DNA of 64,000 bases from Melghirimyces thermohalophilus (GTDB lineage: Bacteria; Bacillota; Bacilli; Thermoactinomycetales; DSM-45169), in assembly GCF_900102685.1 (NCBI RefSeq), contig NZ_FMZA01000006.1:62001-126000 (forward strand), read 5' to 3'. Both the position numbers and the translations under genes were made by a program. Below, in pieces: positions 8,191 through 16,784 of this stretch; the stretch's first letter is position 1, and each line of letters starts with the position of its first letter. The notes beneath the pieces are model-generated. The model had not been told where the DNA came from. It saw only the letters and a list, made by a program, of their open reading frames with translations, and made no database searches.

Positions 8191-10202
8191 GCTCCTTTTC
8201 CTTTATAAAAGTTGGCTCGAAACGTTGTTTTCTCAATCACTCGATCAAATATGACCAACATAGCTGGCAAGGCGAAGACGACCATCACAAACGCGAGTAA
8301 CGCGCCTCTACCCAGCAATAATCCAATTGAAGACACAATGGGATTTGTTGATGTGAACGATAAAATAAACCCGACGCTGGATAAAATGGAAGCGGAAATC
8401 AATATCGCGAAGATCTTGTCGTCGATTGTTTTCTTAATCGCCTTCATGGCAGGCATTTTTTGACGAAGGTGTCGATAGGTTTCCGTAAATAAGATGCCGT
8501 AATCGACTGTGGCAGCCAGTTGCACTGTACTGATGATCAAATAACCGACGTATACCAATGACGAATCTGTGAAGTATGGGACGGATAAGTTTAGCCAGAC
8601 CGCCGATTGAATCGTCAGTAATAGGACGATCGGTATCGAGATCGATCGGAAAGTGATGATAAGCACGATGGCGATCGAAATAACCGTCAGCATGTTCACA
8701 AGGGTGTTATCTTTTTCCACGGTATTTTTGATATCGTACAGTGTCACACTCTCACCAAGCAGATGGACCTCATCATAATAGGATTCAGCGGTCGTTCGAA
8801 CTTCATCGATCAATGAAAAAGCTTTATCCCCCTCGGAATCGGTCTCGGTGTTCATCGTGATTCGCGTGTAGTTCTCTGAATAAAATGGTTCCGTCGCCGA
8901 TTCCTCTAAATAGTCAGGCGGAATGGCCGAACTGACGGTGTTTACGTATGAAGTGACACTCGACACATGAGGGAGTTTCTCTAAGTGTTGAACCAGTTCT
9001 TCTTCCTTACCCGTATCTCCTTTTGGGACAAGTAGCACCATCGAAGTGTTCTTTCCGAACTCTTCCTGTATAGCGGCTGCATCAGCACCTGCCCGGGTTG
9101 TTTCCGGCTGTTCGCCAACTCCGTATATAAAGGAGGTTTGGCTCTGTGCTAAAAATGACGGCACGATCAAGAGCAAAAGCAAAAATAAACTTGGAATGCG
9201 AAGTTTCAATATCCGCTTTCCGACCCCATTGAAGCTCGGAAAGAATGGTTTATGTTGGGTACGATCGATCCATTTGTAAAACATCAGCGTTAAAGCGGGT
9301 AAAAAGACGATGACGCTGATAAAGCTGAGGGCAATTCCTTTGACAAGGTTTAAGCCTAAGTCAGCGCCGATCCCAAAGTTCATAAATGACAGTGCGATGA
9401 AACCGAAAAATGTTGTCGATGCACTGGCTGCAATAGCGGGGGATGACTGTTTGATGGCTCGACGCATCGCTTCTTCGGGATCCGATACTCGTTTGCGATA
9501 GTCTGAAAAACTATGAAGCAAAAAGATGGCGTAATCCAGTGATACAGCCAGTTGTAAGATCGGTGCCACCGACTGTGTCACAAAGGATATTTCACCGAGA
9601 AAAATATTCGTTCCCAAGTTAATTAGAACGGAAATTCCGATGGCCGTTAAAAAGAATAACGGTTCAATCCAAGATGTAGTGGATAGAATTAAAATGATGA
9701 TAATGATGGGAACTAACAAAGCGGCAGCATTCAAAGACTCTTGACCAGCCATTTTTTGAGATGTTGCCGTATCGACTGCTTCGCCAGAAATGGCGTTTTC
9801 CTCACCGATCAAGTCATAAATTTGGTCGGTCGTCTTGACTTCATCACCCTCACGGATATTTAACGAGAATAACGCCTTTTCATCTTGGTAATAAGGTTCT
9901 ACTGTATCCGGATCAGCCATCTCGAGGGGCTTTTTTAGATCGATGACATCATCCAACCAGGTTACTCCGGTGACGCCATCGATCGCTTCTAATTTCTCTT
10001 TGTATGCTAAAGCTTCGGTGATCGAGACATCACGAACCATCACTCTCGCATTGGGAATCGGTTCATCAAATTCGTCTTCCATTAAATCCATGGCTTGCAT
10101 CGATGGTGCATCTTCGGGTAAATAATCAACCATATTGTAATTGACTGAGACAGCAAACTGCGCAATCGTGCTGATCAGTGCAAGAATCACAACGGTTATC
10201 AC
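8187..10202 (-). CDS. MMPL/RND-family transporter, start uncertain
   Basis: A large membrane transporter of the MMPL branch of the RND superfamily, with two repeats each holding an extracytoplasmic loop and a bundle of membrane helices. The paired Asp-Tyr motifs that carry protons in MmpL proteins are present: LAVSLDYAIFLLHSFSDYRK (Asp223) and AATVDYGILFTETYRHL (second half). The GTG at 10202 has no ribosome site and cuts into the first helix. The natural N-terminus probably continues upstream as IDFSAKIIKHKKPI to about 10244, but the only well-placed ATG (10254) is one base out of frame. See findings. Divergent from the TetR gene; co-transcribed with the YhgE-like gene. Confidence 0.85.
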   Translation of the reverse strand: MITVVILALISTIAQFAVSVNYNMVDYLPEDAPSMQAMDLMEDEFDEPIPNARVMVRDVSITEALAYKEKLEAIDGVTGVTWLDDVIDLKKPLEMADPDTVEPYYQDEKALFSLNIREGDEVKTTDQIYDLIGEENAISGEAVDTATSQKMAGQESLNAAALLVPIIIIILILSTTSWIEPLFFLTAIGISVLINLGTNIFLGEISFVTQSVAPILQLAVSLDYAIFLLHSFSDYRKRVSDPEEAMRRAIKQSSPAIAASASTTFFGFIALSFMNFGIGADLGLNLVKGIALSFISVIVFLPALTLMFYKWIDRTQHKPFFPSFNGVGKRILKLRIPSLFLLLLLIVPSFLAQSQTSFIYGVGEQPETTRAGADAAAIQEEFGKNTSMVLLVPKGDTGKEEELVQHLEKLPHVSSVTSYVNTVSSAIPPDYLEESATEPFYSENYTRITMNTETDSEGDKAFSLIDEVRTTAESYYDEVHLLGESVTLYDIKNTVEKDNTLVNMLTVISIAIVLIITFRSISIPIVLLLTIQSAVWLNLSVPYFTDSSLVYVGYLIISTVQLAATVDYGILFTETYRHLRQKMPAMKAIKKTIDDKIFAILISASILSSVGFILSFTSTNPIVSSIGLLLGRGALLAFVMVVFALPAMLVIFDRVIEKTTFRANFYKGKGA

Positions 10203-10296
10203 AATCGGTTTTTTATGTTTTATAATTTTTGCTGAGAAGTCAATAAGGCTTCATCCTCTCTTGATCATAACCTTTAGACACTTTATTATTTTAGTA

Positions 10297-10340
10297 GACA
10301 CCGTGTCGGAAATACAACAAACAGTTTTGTAAAGTTTGTT
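10297..10340. promoter_or_regulatory. Operator candidates between MMPL and tetR
   Basis: GACAC-C-GTGTC (10297-10307) is a perfect 5-1-5 palindrome, and AACAAAC / GTTTGTT (10316-10322 and 10334-10340) is a perfect 7-base inverted repeat with an 11-base spacer. Both lie in the divergent region between the transporter and its presumed TetR regulator, the expected site of autoregulation. Confidence 0.5.
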
Positions 10341-10405
10341 TGCTTTTCAACATTTTTTTAGATGGTGTTGGATTTAACGAAATATTAGCAAAGGAGCTTA
10401 TTGGA

Positions 10406-10966
10406 TTGAGTAAGAAATTGGATCGACGCAAAAAATACACACGCAAAGTATTAAAAGAAAGTCTCGTTGCATTACTAGCCAATGGCAAACCGATATCCGC
10501 CATCACGGTAAAAGAAATTTGTGAAATGGCAGATATTAATCGCTCCACGTTCTACATGCATTATTCAGATCCGTATGACTTACTGGATAAGATCGAAGCG
10601 GAGATTATCGAGGATATGAATACGTATCTGAGCAGTTACAGATTTACAATTGAAGAAGAATCATTAAAGATGACCCAGAAATTATTAGAATATATCACAA
10701 ACAACAAATTTCTTTTTCAAACCTTATTAACTAAAAATAGGGATCCTGCTTTTGAACAACGGCTGATGGATATCGCGCAACGTTTTATGATGAGTACCGT
10801 CCATCATTTAAAAGAAGTTAACTCACGGTATTTGAGTACGTTCGTGGTAAGTGGAGCGATCCATGTGATTAAGGATTGGATGAAAAATGAAATGGACCTC
10901 TCTCCAAAAGAAATGGCGATCATGATCAATCATTTCGCAAACTACGGGATGTCTAATTTAGACTGA
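10406..10966 (+). CDS. TetR/AcrR family regulator
   Basis: A 186-residue one-domain repressor. The helix-turn-helix is clear (residues 32-53: AITVKEICEMADINRSTFYMHY), preceded by KKYTRKVLKESLVALL. The C-terminal part resembles the TetR_C domain of YhgE/MMPL-associated regulators, ending AIHVIKDWMKNEMDLSPKEMAIMI. I chose the TTG at 10406 because AAGGAG lies 9 bases upstream and the family begins SKKLDRR. It is divergent from the MMPL-YhgE pair and probably represses it. Its last 111 bases are duplicated at 21424, at the far end of the island. Confidence 0.85.
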   Translation: MSKKLDRRKKYTRKVLKESLVALLANGKPISAITVKEICEMADINRSTFYMHYSDPYDLLDKIEAEIIEDMNTYLSSYRFTIEEESLKMTQKLLEYITNNKFLFQTLLTKNRDPAFEQRLMDIAQRFMMSTVHHLKEVNSRYLSTFVVSGAIHVIKDWMKNEMDLSPKEMAIMINHFANYGMSNLD

Positions 10967-11355
10967 TGTTATCGGCTAAAAATGAACCTCGATCACTCCG
11001 TCAGGGCAGAGGGTAAACCAACATCATGGATCGGGCGGGAGCCAAGCGTGACCGGTGGGTTTCACTCCGAATTTTCCCGGTCTGGTATCAAATGGGTTCT
11101 TCAGACCAGTCGCTATATAATGTATTCGGGCCGGATCAGCTTCAGATAAAGGATCTATATACCGGGGGATCCGCATCGCCTAGACAGAAACGGCGATGGG
11201 GTCCCGTGTGAAAGTCTTCCAGCTAGTTAAAAACATAAAAACCACCCCTCCGGCCGCTGTTGGTGCTAGTGGGGTGTTTCCCATGATCCGAGGAGGCCAT
11301 CGAACCGTTGCCGCGTACCTGGACCCACATGAGCGCCATGGTGTCGCATTGAGGT
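10856..11355 (+). repeat. Direct repeat copy A (about 500 bp)
   Basis: Matches 21424-21904 in the same orientation. It begins inside the tetR gene, runs through its stop, and continues to GTGTCGCATTGAGGT. The copies differ by scattered substitutions and a few indels (by eye about 5% difference), including an extra segment in copy A around 11234-11255. Copy A carries the intact tetR end, so it is likely the original position. The two copies bracket about 10 kb of the island. Confidence 0.92.
11168..11230 (+). pseudogene. Excalibur-like calcium-binding fragment
   Basis: The frame reads DPHRLDRNGDGVPCESLPAS then stop, matching the D-x-D/N-x-DG-x-x-CE core of the Excalibur extracellular domain. 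The upstream part of the domain is not in frame (a TAA precedes at 11147). The same peptide is encoded in copy B at 21736-21798 with only synonymous changes, suggesting the fragment was under selection until recently or diverged little. Confidence 0.5.
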
Positions 11356-11363
11356 GTACCTGA
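11283..11363 (+). other. Small ORF conserved in both repeat copies (copy A)
   Basis: Encodes a 26-residue peptide beginning MIRGGHRTVAAYLDPHER. Copy B at 21835-21912 encodes a 25-residue version with an in-frame one-codon difference. No convincing ribosome site. It could be the end of a lost gene rather than a functional peptide; I do not recognise it. Confidence 0.25.
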
Positions 11364-11510
11364 CGAACCGCGGCTACACAAAAAACGCTTCGTGAGTGCG
11401 CTAGGAAGAGAGAGTGCTCACGGGGCCTCAGGCTGTTTTAGAGACAGCTCGAAAAAAAGAATCGTTAACCCGGTAGGGAGGGTGGGGGGTTCCATGGAGT
11501 GCCTTTGGCT

Positions 11511-11800
11511 CGCCAGGAGGAGTACAAGAAAACAACAGGATTTGATAGCAAATTAATTGAATGGATTAAAATTCGTGCCTCTCAAATTATTGGTTGTGTA
11601 CGCTGCTTGGATATGCACGCAAAAGGATGCTCGGGTAAATGGTGAAACTGAGCAATTACAACCATTTGGAAAACGGTGTACCGGATGATCTGTATGAGCG
11701 GGTTCGCAATCATTGGAATGAAAAACTAGCTCGTTACCATCATGGTCACAATCAACGCCTAGAACCGGTTAAACATTTCATGAAATTTATACCCGGAGAA
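11511..11800 (+). pseudogene. Carboxymuconolactone decarboxylase/AhpD-like pseudogene
   Basis: Pieces of an AhpD-like peroxidase-fold protein follow one another in different frames: DSKLIEWIKIRASQIIG then CVRCLDMHAK (the Cys-x2-Cys-x3-His active site), DARVNGETEQ one base out of frame, then after a gap NHLENGVPDDLYERVRNHW, and finally TINA-stop-NRLNIS. About 60-70 central residues are missing and there are at least two frameshifts and internal stops. It lies between repeat copy A and bceS and is clearly dead. Confidence 0.85.
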
Positions 11801-11861
11801 TACAAGCCTACTACACAAAAATAAAAACATCTTTAATTTGATACTTATTGTACCATTATAC

Positions 11862-12887
11862 TTATAGATGATAATAATTTCTGATTTTCGGAAAGTGGAT
11901 GATGACCCTCGTATATTTGCCTTCTTCCGATTGTATGGAGAGGTCATGTCCTAATTTAAGGGCCATTTGTTTTGCAAGGTAGAGGCCGATCCCGGTAGAT
12001 TTGGCATGATTTCTCCCAATAGACCCTGTAAATCCCTTTTCAAATACGCGGCTGATATCCTCCGGCTTAATCCCAATGCCTGTATCTTGAATCAGTAACC
12101 GCTTTTCTTTTCGATCTGCCTCAAATTGTACGGAGATTCCCCCGCCTTCACCTGTATATTTTAAAGAATTTGAAAAAACTTGGTCTATAATAAAACCAAG
12201 CCATTTACTGTCGGTATGGACAATCTGTTCCATATCGTCCATATGAAAGCGAATTTGTTTGTTAATAAAGGATTTGGCGTGTTTCTTGACACTGTTCTTA
12301 ACGATTTGATCCAACGCGACTTCGGTAATAAAGTAATCTTTGGAAAACGAATCAATGCGAGAATAGTAAAGGGCCTGTTCCACGTAATGTTCGATTTTAT
12401 CCAACTCATCTTCAAACTTGTCCACAAGGGATTCAACCGTTCTACCACGACTGTTTTCCATAAGCAGGCGGGCAGCCGCAATCGGAACCTTGACTTCATG
12501 AATCCAAGAGGTAATAAAATCTTGATGGTCCCGTTTTTCGTTATACAACTTTTGTAGTTGATCGCCATGCACGCCATTTACTTTCTTTAATAAGTCAAGA
12601 TATATCTGCTGTTCGTTGTTTCGCGGTTTAGGTAGCGTTGCGAGAAATTCTTCATGGCGACTTTCAACCAACTCATGAAGTGCGCGATAAAAATCCTTGT
12701 TGAAATAGTATTGGACGATGACGTAAAGTGCTACAATCATAAAGATCACGACATTGACATATACGATATCGTTGACAGCGTATCTGGAATCTGCACTCAC
12801 CATCATCATCAAAGAAACGAAGCACATCACTATCACGTATAACAAGAAAAAGGAACGTTGATCTTTCAGATACTGTAAGAAACTCAT
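11862..12887 (-). CDS. bceS: BceS-like intramembrane-sensing histidine kinase
   Basis: A 341-residue kinase with two membrane helices near the N-terminus (about residues 14-31 and 38-58) joined by a very short loop, so it lacks a sensory ectodomain. This is typical of BceS-type kinases that detect peptide antibiotics only through the partner ABC transporter. The dimerisation helix has HEVKVPIAAARLLMENS (phospho-acceptor His near residue 128), and the ATPase domain has the N box (IIDQVFSNSLKYTG), DTGIGIKPEDI, and the GIGLYLAKQMA G2 box. It overlaps the response regulator by four bases. The symbol follows family similarity; substrate unknown. Confidence 0.88.
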   Translation of the reverse strand: MSFLQYLKDQRSFFLLYVIVMCFVSLMMMVSADSRYAVNDIVYVNVVIFMIVALYVIVQYYFNKDFYRALHELVESRHEEFLATLPKPRNNEQQIYLDLLKKVNGVHGDQLQKLYNEKRDHQDFITSWIHEVKVPIAAARLLMENSRGRTVESLVDKFEDELDKIEHYVEQALYYSRIDSFSKDYFITEVALDQIVKNSVKKHAKSFINKQIRFHMDDMEQIVHTDSKWLGFIIDQVFSNSLKYTGEGGGISVQFEADRKEKRLLIQDTGIGIKPEDISRVFEKGFTGSIGRNHAKSTGIGLYLAKQMALKLGHDLSIQSEEGKYTRVIIHFPKIRNYYHL

Positions 12888-13555
12888 TGGATAATGTAAC
12901 CCTGTCCTTTCTTAGTCGTTATAAAGTGTTCCTTTCCGAGTTCGGCAAGCTTTTTACGCAGGCGAGCAATATTTACCGTCAGTGTATTTTCGTCCACGAA
13001 ATTTTCGTCCTTCCAAAGGGTGCGCATCATTTTCTTTCGGCTGACGATCGTCCCTTTGTTTTGCATGAGAATTTTCAAAATCAGAAATTCTGTTTTCGTG
13101 AGTTCCGATTTTCGATCTCCATGTAAGGCCACTCCGTCCTCAAGGTTTAACACAATCCCATCGTGTTCGATCGTCTTAAACTGTGTTTCCATGTAAGAAT
13201 ACGTTCTGCGAAGGAGCGCCTTTATTTTCGCGATCAACACATCTGTGTGAAAAGGTTTTTGAATATAATCATCTCCCCCCATGTTCATCGACATGACGAT
13301 GTCCATCGGTGTATCACGGGAAGAGAGAAAGATCATGGGGACCTTGGACACTTCTCTAATTTTGTGACACCAGTAAAATCCGTCAAACGATGGCAGATTG
13401 ATATCCATGATGACAAGGTGCGGTTCATGGTGAAGAAATACCTGCATGATTTGGTCAAAGTCTTCGACCTTAACGGTTTCAAATCCCCATTTTTCTAATG
13501 CTTCCCCTACCATATTGCGAATGGTCACATCATCTTCCACAATCATCACTTTCAT
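12884..13555 (-). CDS. bceR: BceR-like OmpR-family response regulator
   Basis: Receiver domain (acidic pocket Glu7-Asp9, phospho-acceptor Asp51 in VIMDINLPSFDG, Lys in QKPFH) followed by a winged-helix OmpR output domain ending TKKGQGYIIQ. The ATG at 13555 is preferred because GGAGGGAAGAGG lies directly upstream; the ATG at 13573 lacks a site. It is translated just ahead of bceS and diverges from the bceAB-type transporter that it should activate. Confidence 0.9.
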   Translation of the reverse strand: MKVMIVEDDVTIRNMVGEALEKWGFETVKVEDFDQIMQVFLHHEPHLVIMDINLPSFDGFYWCHKIREVSKVPMIFLSSRDTPMDIVMSMNMGGDDYIQKPFHTDVLIAKIKALLRRTYSYMETQFKTIEHDGIVLNLEDGVALHGDRKSELTKTEFLILKILMQNKGTIVSRKKMMRTLWKDENFVDENTLTVNIARLRKKLAELGKEHFITTKKGQGYIIQ

Positions 13556-13649
13556 CCTCTTCCCTCCAAACATTCATCGTGCTTCATCATCATTTTAATT
13601 GAATCTCGACTAAACAAACAAAAACAACTTCACGTTTAAAGGTGTTTTT

Positions 13650-13721
13650 TGTCAATGTGACAAAAATGTAAGGTTGTACGATCAAGCTGTAAGTTTATAT
13701 TAAGGGTCCCTATTGTACAAT
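13650..13721 (+). promoter_or_regulatory. Response-regulator binding region and promoter of bceAB
   Basis: TGTCA-ATG-TGACA (13650-13662) is an inverted repeat, and TGTAAG occurs twice (13667-13672 and 13688-13693) with 21-base spacing, two helical turns. A TACAAT -10 lies at 13716-13721 with no good -35; the second TGTAAG covers that position. This is the arrangement expected for an OmpR-family-activated promoter. Confidence 0.6.
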
Positions 13722-13762
13722 AAAGCCGTAAAACAAATCAGCACGAAACGGAGGATTTATAC

Positions 13763-14530
13763 ATGAAAACGGTCGTCGAAGCAAAACAAATAAAAAAAGT
13801 CTACGGTTCAAAGGGAAATGTTTTCTCAGCCTTGGAGGATATCGACTTAACTGTCATGGAAGGTGAATTCGTCGGCATTATGGGCCCCTCAGGTGCCGGT
13901 AAAACAACGTTACTAAATATTTTGGCAACGATTGACGAGCCAACTTCGGGTGACATCGTCATTGACGGAATCAATGTGACCAAGATGACGGAGGAACAAC
14001 TGTCTGCCTTTCGCCGTGACAAACTAGGTTTCTTGTTCCAAGACTATCATTTATTAGACACCTTAACTGTGGAAGAAAATGTGATCTTGCCGTTAGCACT
14101 GGCCAAGATGAACGTCAAAGAATTGGAACGAAGGGTCGATGAAGTGGCAGATACGTTTGGGATTCGCGACATTTTAAAAAAGTATCCGTATCAAATTTCC
14201 GGGGGACAAAAGCAACGTACGGCAGCATCGCGCGCGATTATCTCAAACCCAAGCTTAATATTGGCAGACGAACCGACAGGTGCATTGGACTCAAAGTCCG
14301 CAACAGACTTGTTAGAATGTTTAAAGGATCTGAATGAACATGACAAGGCGACCATTTTAATGGTCACCCACGATGCTTATGCGGCAAGTTACTGTAATCG
14401 CGTCCTTTTTATTAAAGACGGCAACATCTTCACAGAACTTGTGAAAGGGGAAAGATCCCGCAAAGCCTTTTTCAACAAGGTGTTGGATGTGTTATCCGCG
14501 CTAGGGGGTGGTGCACATGACGTTATTTAG
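13763..14530 (+). CDS. bceA: BceA-like ABC transporter ATPase
   Basis: The 255-residue nucleotide-binding subunit of a peptide-antibiotic resistance transporter. Walker A GPSGAGKTT (from about residue 41), Q-loop LFQDYHLLD, signature ISGGQKQR, Walker B LILADEP, D-loop GALDS and H-loop VTHDAY are all intact. The ATG follows ACGGAGG. The gene overlaps bceB by 14 bases. The C-terminus is somewhat extended (KGERSRKAFFNKVLDVL). Confidence 0.93.
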   Translation: MKTVVEAKQIKKVYGSKGNVFSALEDIDLTVMEGEFVGIMGPSGAGKTTLLNILATIDEPTSGDIVIDGINVTKMTEEQLSAFRRDKLGFLFQDYHLLDTLTVEENVILPLALAKMNVKELERRVDEVADTFGIRDILKKYPYQISGGQKQRTAASRAIISNPSLILADEPTGALDSKSATDLLECLKDLNEHDKATILMVTHDAYAASYCNRVLFIKDGNIFTELVKGERSRKAFFNKVLDVLSALGGGAHDVI

Positions 14531-16442
14531 TTTAGCAAAGAAAAATATAAAGGGTAACTTCAACCATTATTTCGTCTACTTTGTGACGCTCGTCTTCAGC
14601 ATGGTGATTTATTACACGTTTGCTGCCCTACAACACAGTGAAAACATTCAGGAAAGCATTGAATTGTCGGATACGATGCGGTTCATGTTTGGGGTATCAT
14701 CGGTTATCCTCATTTTATTCGTAGCGGTCTTTGTTTTGTACTCCAACTCATTTTTCACAAGGAAAAGGAAGAAAGAAGTCGGATTGTACGCCATACTAGG
14801 TTTACGCAAGAAAACGATTGCAAAAATGTTGTTTTACGAAAACTTGATGATGGGCATCATCGCATTAGTCATTGGGATTATTCTGGGCACCTTGCTGTCC
14901 AAATTGTTTGCAATGATTTTGGTCAAACTCATGGGTTCTACTACTGAGGTGGATTTCGGAATATCGGCTATGGCGATTATTCAGACAGTCATTGTCTTTA
15001 TGGTCATTATTTTGTTTACTTCCGTTCAAGGTTATCGCTTGATTTATCGTTTTAAACTAATCGAACTATTCCACGCTGAGAAAAAAGGAGAGCCCATTCC
15101 AAAGGTTTCACCTATTTCCGCTGTCATCGGCGTTGTATTGCTTGTCGGGAGTTACTGGCTCATATTGCGGCCACTTCCTGACGACTGGACGACGGAATAT
15201 TTATTGAGAAATGACGGTGTTGCCTTTTTGGCTCTCGTTATCGGAACCCATTTGTTTTTCCGATCCGTCACGGTCTATTTACTGAAGTTATCGCAAAGAA
15301 ACAAGTCACGCTATTACAGAGGAACAAAATTAATTGAAACATCCCAGTTACTGTATCGCATTAGAGGAAATGCCCGTACCTTTACAGTTATAGCATTGTT
15401 GAGTGCTGCAACGATCAGTTTTTTCGGTGCAACTTACGGTGGATACTACAGCAATGAAAAAAGCGCTAAGGAAGTTGTCCCGTTCAGCTACTCGTTTTTG
15501 TCAAAAGGCCCAGAATTTGATTCACAGGTGGAAAATATAATTGAAGCAGATGATCAACATCCGATACAAGCCCAACTGGAGATACCCGTAATTCAGATAG
15601 AAGGAACACTCTCATTTCAACTGGATTACGACATAAATCCTGTAAAATTAATCTCTGCAAGTACCTTTAATCAAGCAGCGAAGGCTTTAAACCGGGATGA
15701 AACGGTCTCACTTACCGGGGATGAAGCAGCCGTAATCCAACCAAGGTTTACGGAATACACGGAGGCGACGTTTAAAGGGGAAAGCGTGACGCTGCAATTG
15801 GATCGAGGAAGCCGTCAACTACGACTTGACCATATGGTTGAAGGAAACGTGCTCCCCTTCGATTATCCCGATTTCTATGTCGTGGTCAGCCATGACGTGT
15901 TTGCTGAGATAGCCAGACAAGAGGCACCACTCACTTATAACGTTTACGAAGTGGAAAATGAAACGACGGCACAAGCCACGTCGGAAAAAGTGAATAAACT
16001 GGTTGGAAACGATTTTCAGGTTTCTTCATCGTTTTATACGGAGTACAAGAAAGGAAAAGAAGGAAACGCCCTGACTCTCTTTATTTACGGATTTTTGGGG
16101 CTTGTGTTTTTAGCGGCGACCGGAAGTATCATTTACTTCAAACAGTTGACCGAAGCGAATGAAGCGACAGGGCACTACGAAATCCTCCGAAAAATCGGTG
16201 TCAGTAAAAGGGACATACGCAGATCAGTAAAAAAGCAGTCATTATTCGTGTTCGGATTGCCATTAACCGTAGGCATATTGCACAGTTGTGTGATACTGTA
16301 CTTTATTAGCAATTTTATTTCAGATCTCATTGGAGTCAATCTTATGGTGCCGATTCTAACGGCCATAGCCGTTTTTATCATCATCTATACGGTCTATTAT
16401 GCATGGACTGTGAATACGTATAATCGAATTGTGAATCGATAA
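14517..16442 (+). CDS. bceB: BceB-like ABC permease
   Basis: A 641-residue FtsX-like permease with the BceB plan: ten predicted membrane helices, FtsX-type blocks near residues 50-175 and 510-640, and a large extracellular region of about 200 residues between helices 7 and 8 (around residues 320-510) that in this family binds the antibiotic-target complex and signals to the kinase. The ATG at 14517 follows AGGGGGTGG and is favoured over the upstream start at 14508. With bceA and bceRS it forms a complete sensing and detoxification module. Confidence 0.9.
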   Translation: MTLFSLAKKNIKGNFNHYFVYFVTLVFSMVIYYTFAALQHSENIQESIELSDTMRFMFGVSSVILILFVAVFVLYSNSFFTRKRKKEVGLYAILGLRKKTIAKMLFYENLMMGIIALVIGIILGTLLSKLFAMILVKLMGSTTEVDFGISAMAIIQTVIVFMVIILFTSVQGYRLIYRFKLIELFHAEKKGEPIPKVSPISAVIGVVLLVGSYWLILRPLPDDWTTEYLLRNDGVAFLALVIGTHLFFRSVTVYLLKLSQRNKSRYYRGTKLIETSQLLYRIRGNARTFTVIALLSAATISFFGATYGGYYSNEKSAKEVVPFSYSFLSKGPEFDSQVENIIEADDQHPIQAQLEIPVIQIEGTLSFQLDYDINPVKLISASTFNQAAKALNRDETVSLTGDEAAVIQPRFTEYTEATFKGESVTLQLDRGSRQLRLDHMVEGNVLPFDYPDFYVVVSHDVFAEIARQEAPLTYNVYEVENETTAQATSEKVNKLVGNDFQVSSSFYTEYKKGKEGNALTLFIYGFLGLVFLAATGSIIYFKQLTEANEATGHYEILRKIGVSKRDIRRSVKKQSLFVFGLPLTVGILHSCVILYFISNFISDLIGVNLMVPILTAIAVFIIIYTVYYAWTVNTYNRIVNR

Positions 16443-16483
16443 TCGAGAAACATCCCTCGACAGGGGAAGAAATTCTCGGAAAG

Positions 16484-16616
16484 GTTTCGTCAACTAGCTT
16501 GACTCCAGTTATTATTATTTCAGCAAAAAACACACAAAATACTAAAATGGATAACTTACGATCTGGCGCAGATGATTTTATTTTAAAGCCATTTGATGTG
16601 GATGATGGAAGTTAAC
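16484..16616 (+). pseudogene. Receiver-domain fragment of a response regulator
   Basis: The frame reads TPVIIISAKNTQNTK, then LRSGADDFILKPFDVDDGS and stop. This is the beta4-beta5 end of a CheY-like receiver with the conserved Lys-Pro. No phospho-acceptor region, start or output domain is present. It is not the same sequence as the two intact regulators in the island. The rest of the 16443-16784 gap shows nothing recognisable. Confidence 0.75.
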
Positions 16617-16784
16617 GACTCATTTTCCTGATTGTGATCATTCTACATAACTCAGACTCTACAGGTTTCTATCGCCCCGGTAAATTCCTCGCTCTTTGAT
16701 TGAAAAAGGATTCGAGTCTGGACAGATTGGGTTCATCCTCTGATGTCCGTATCTATAGCAATTTCCAACCAGGGTGGTACGTTG

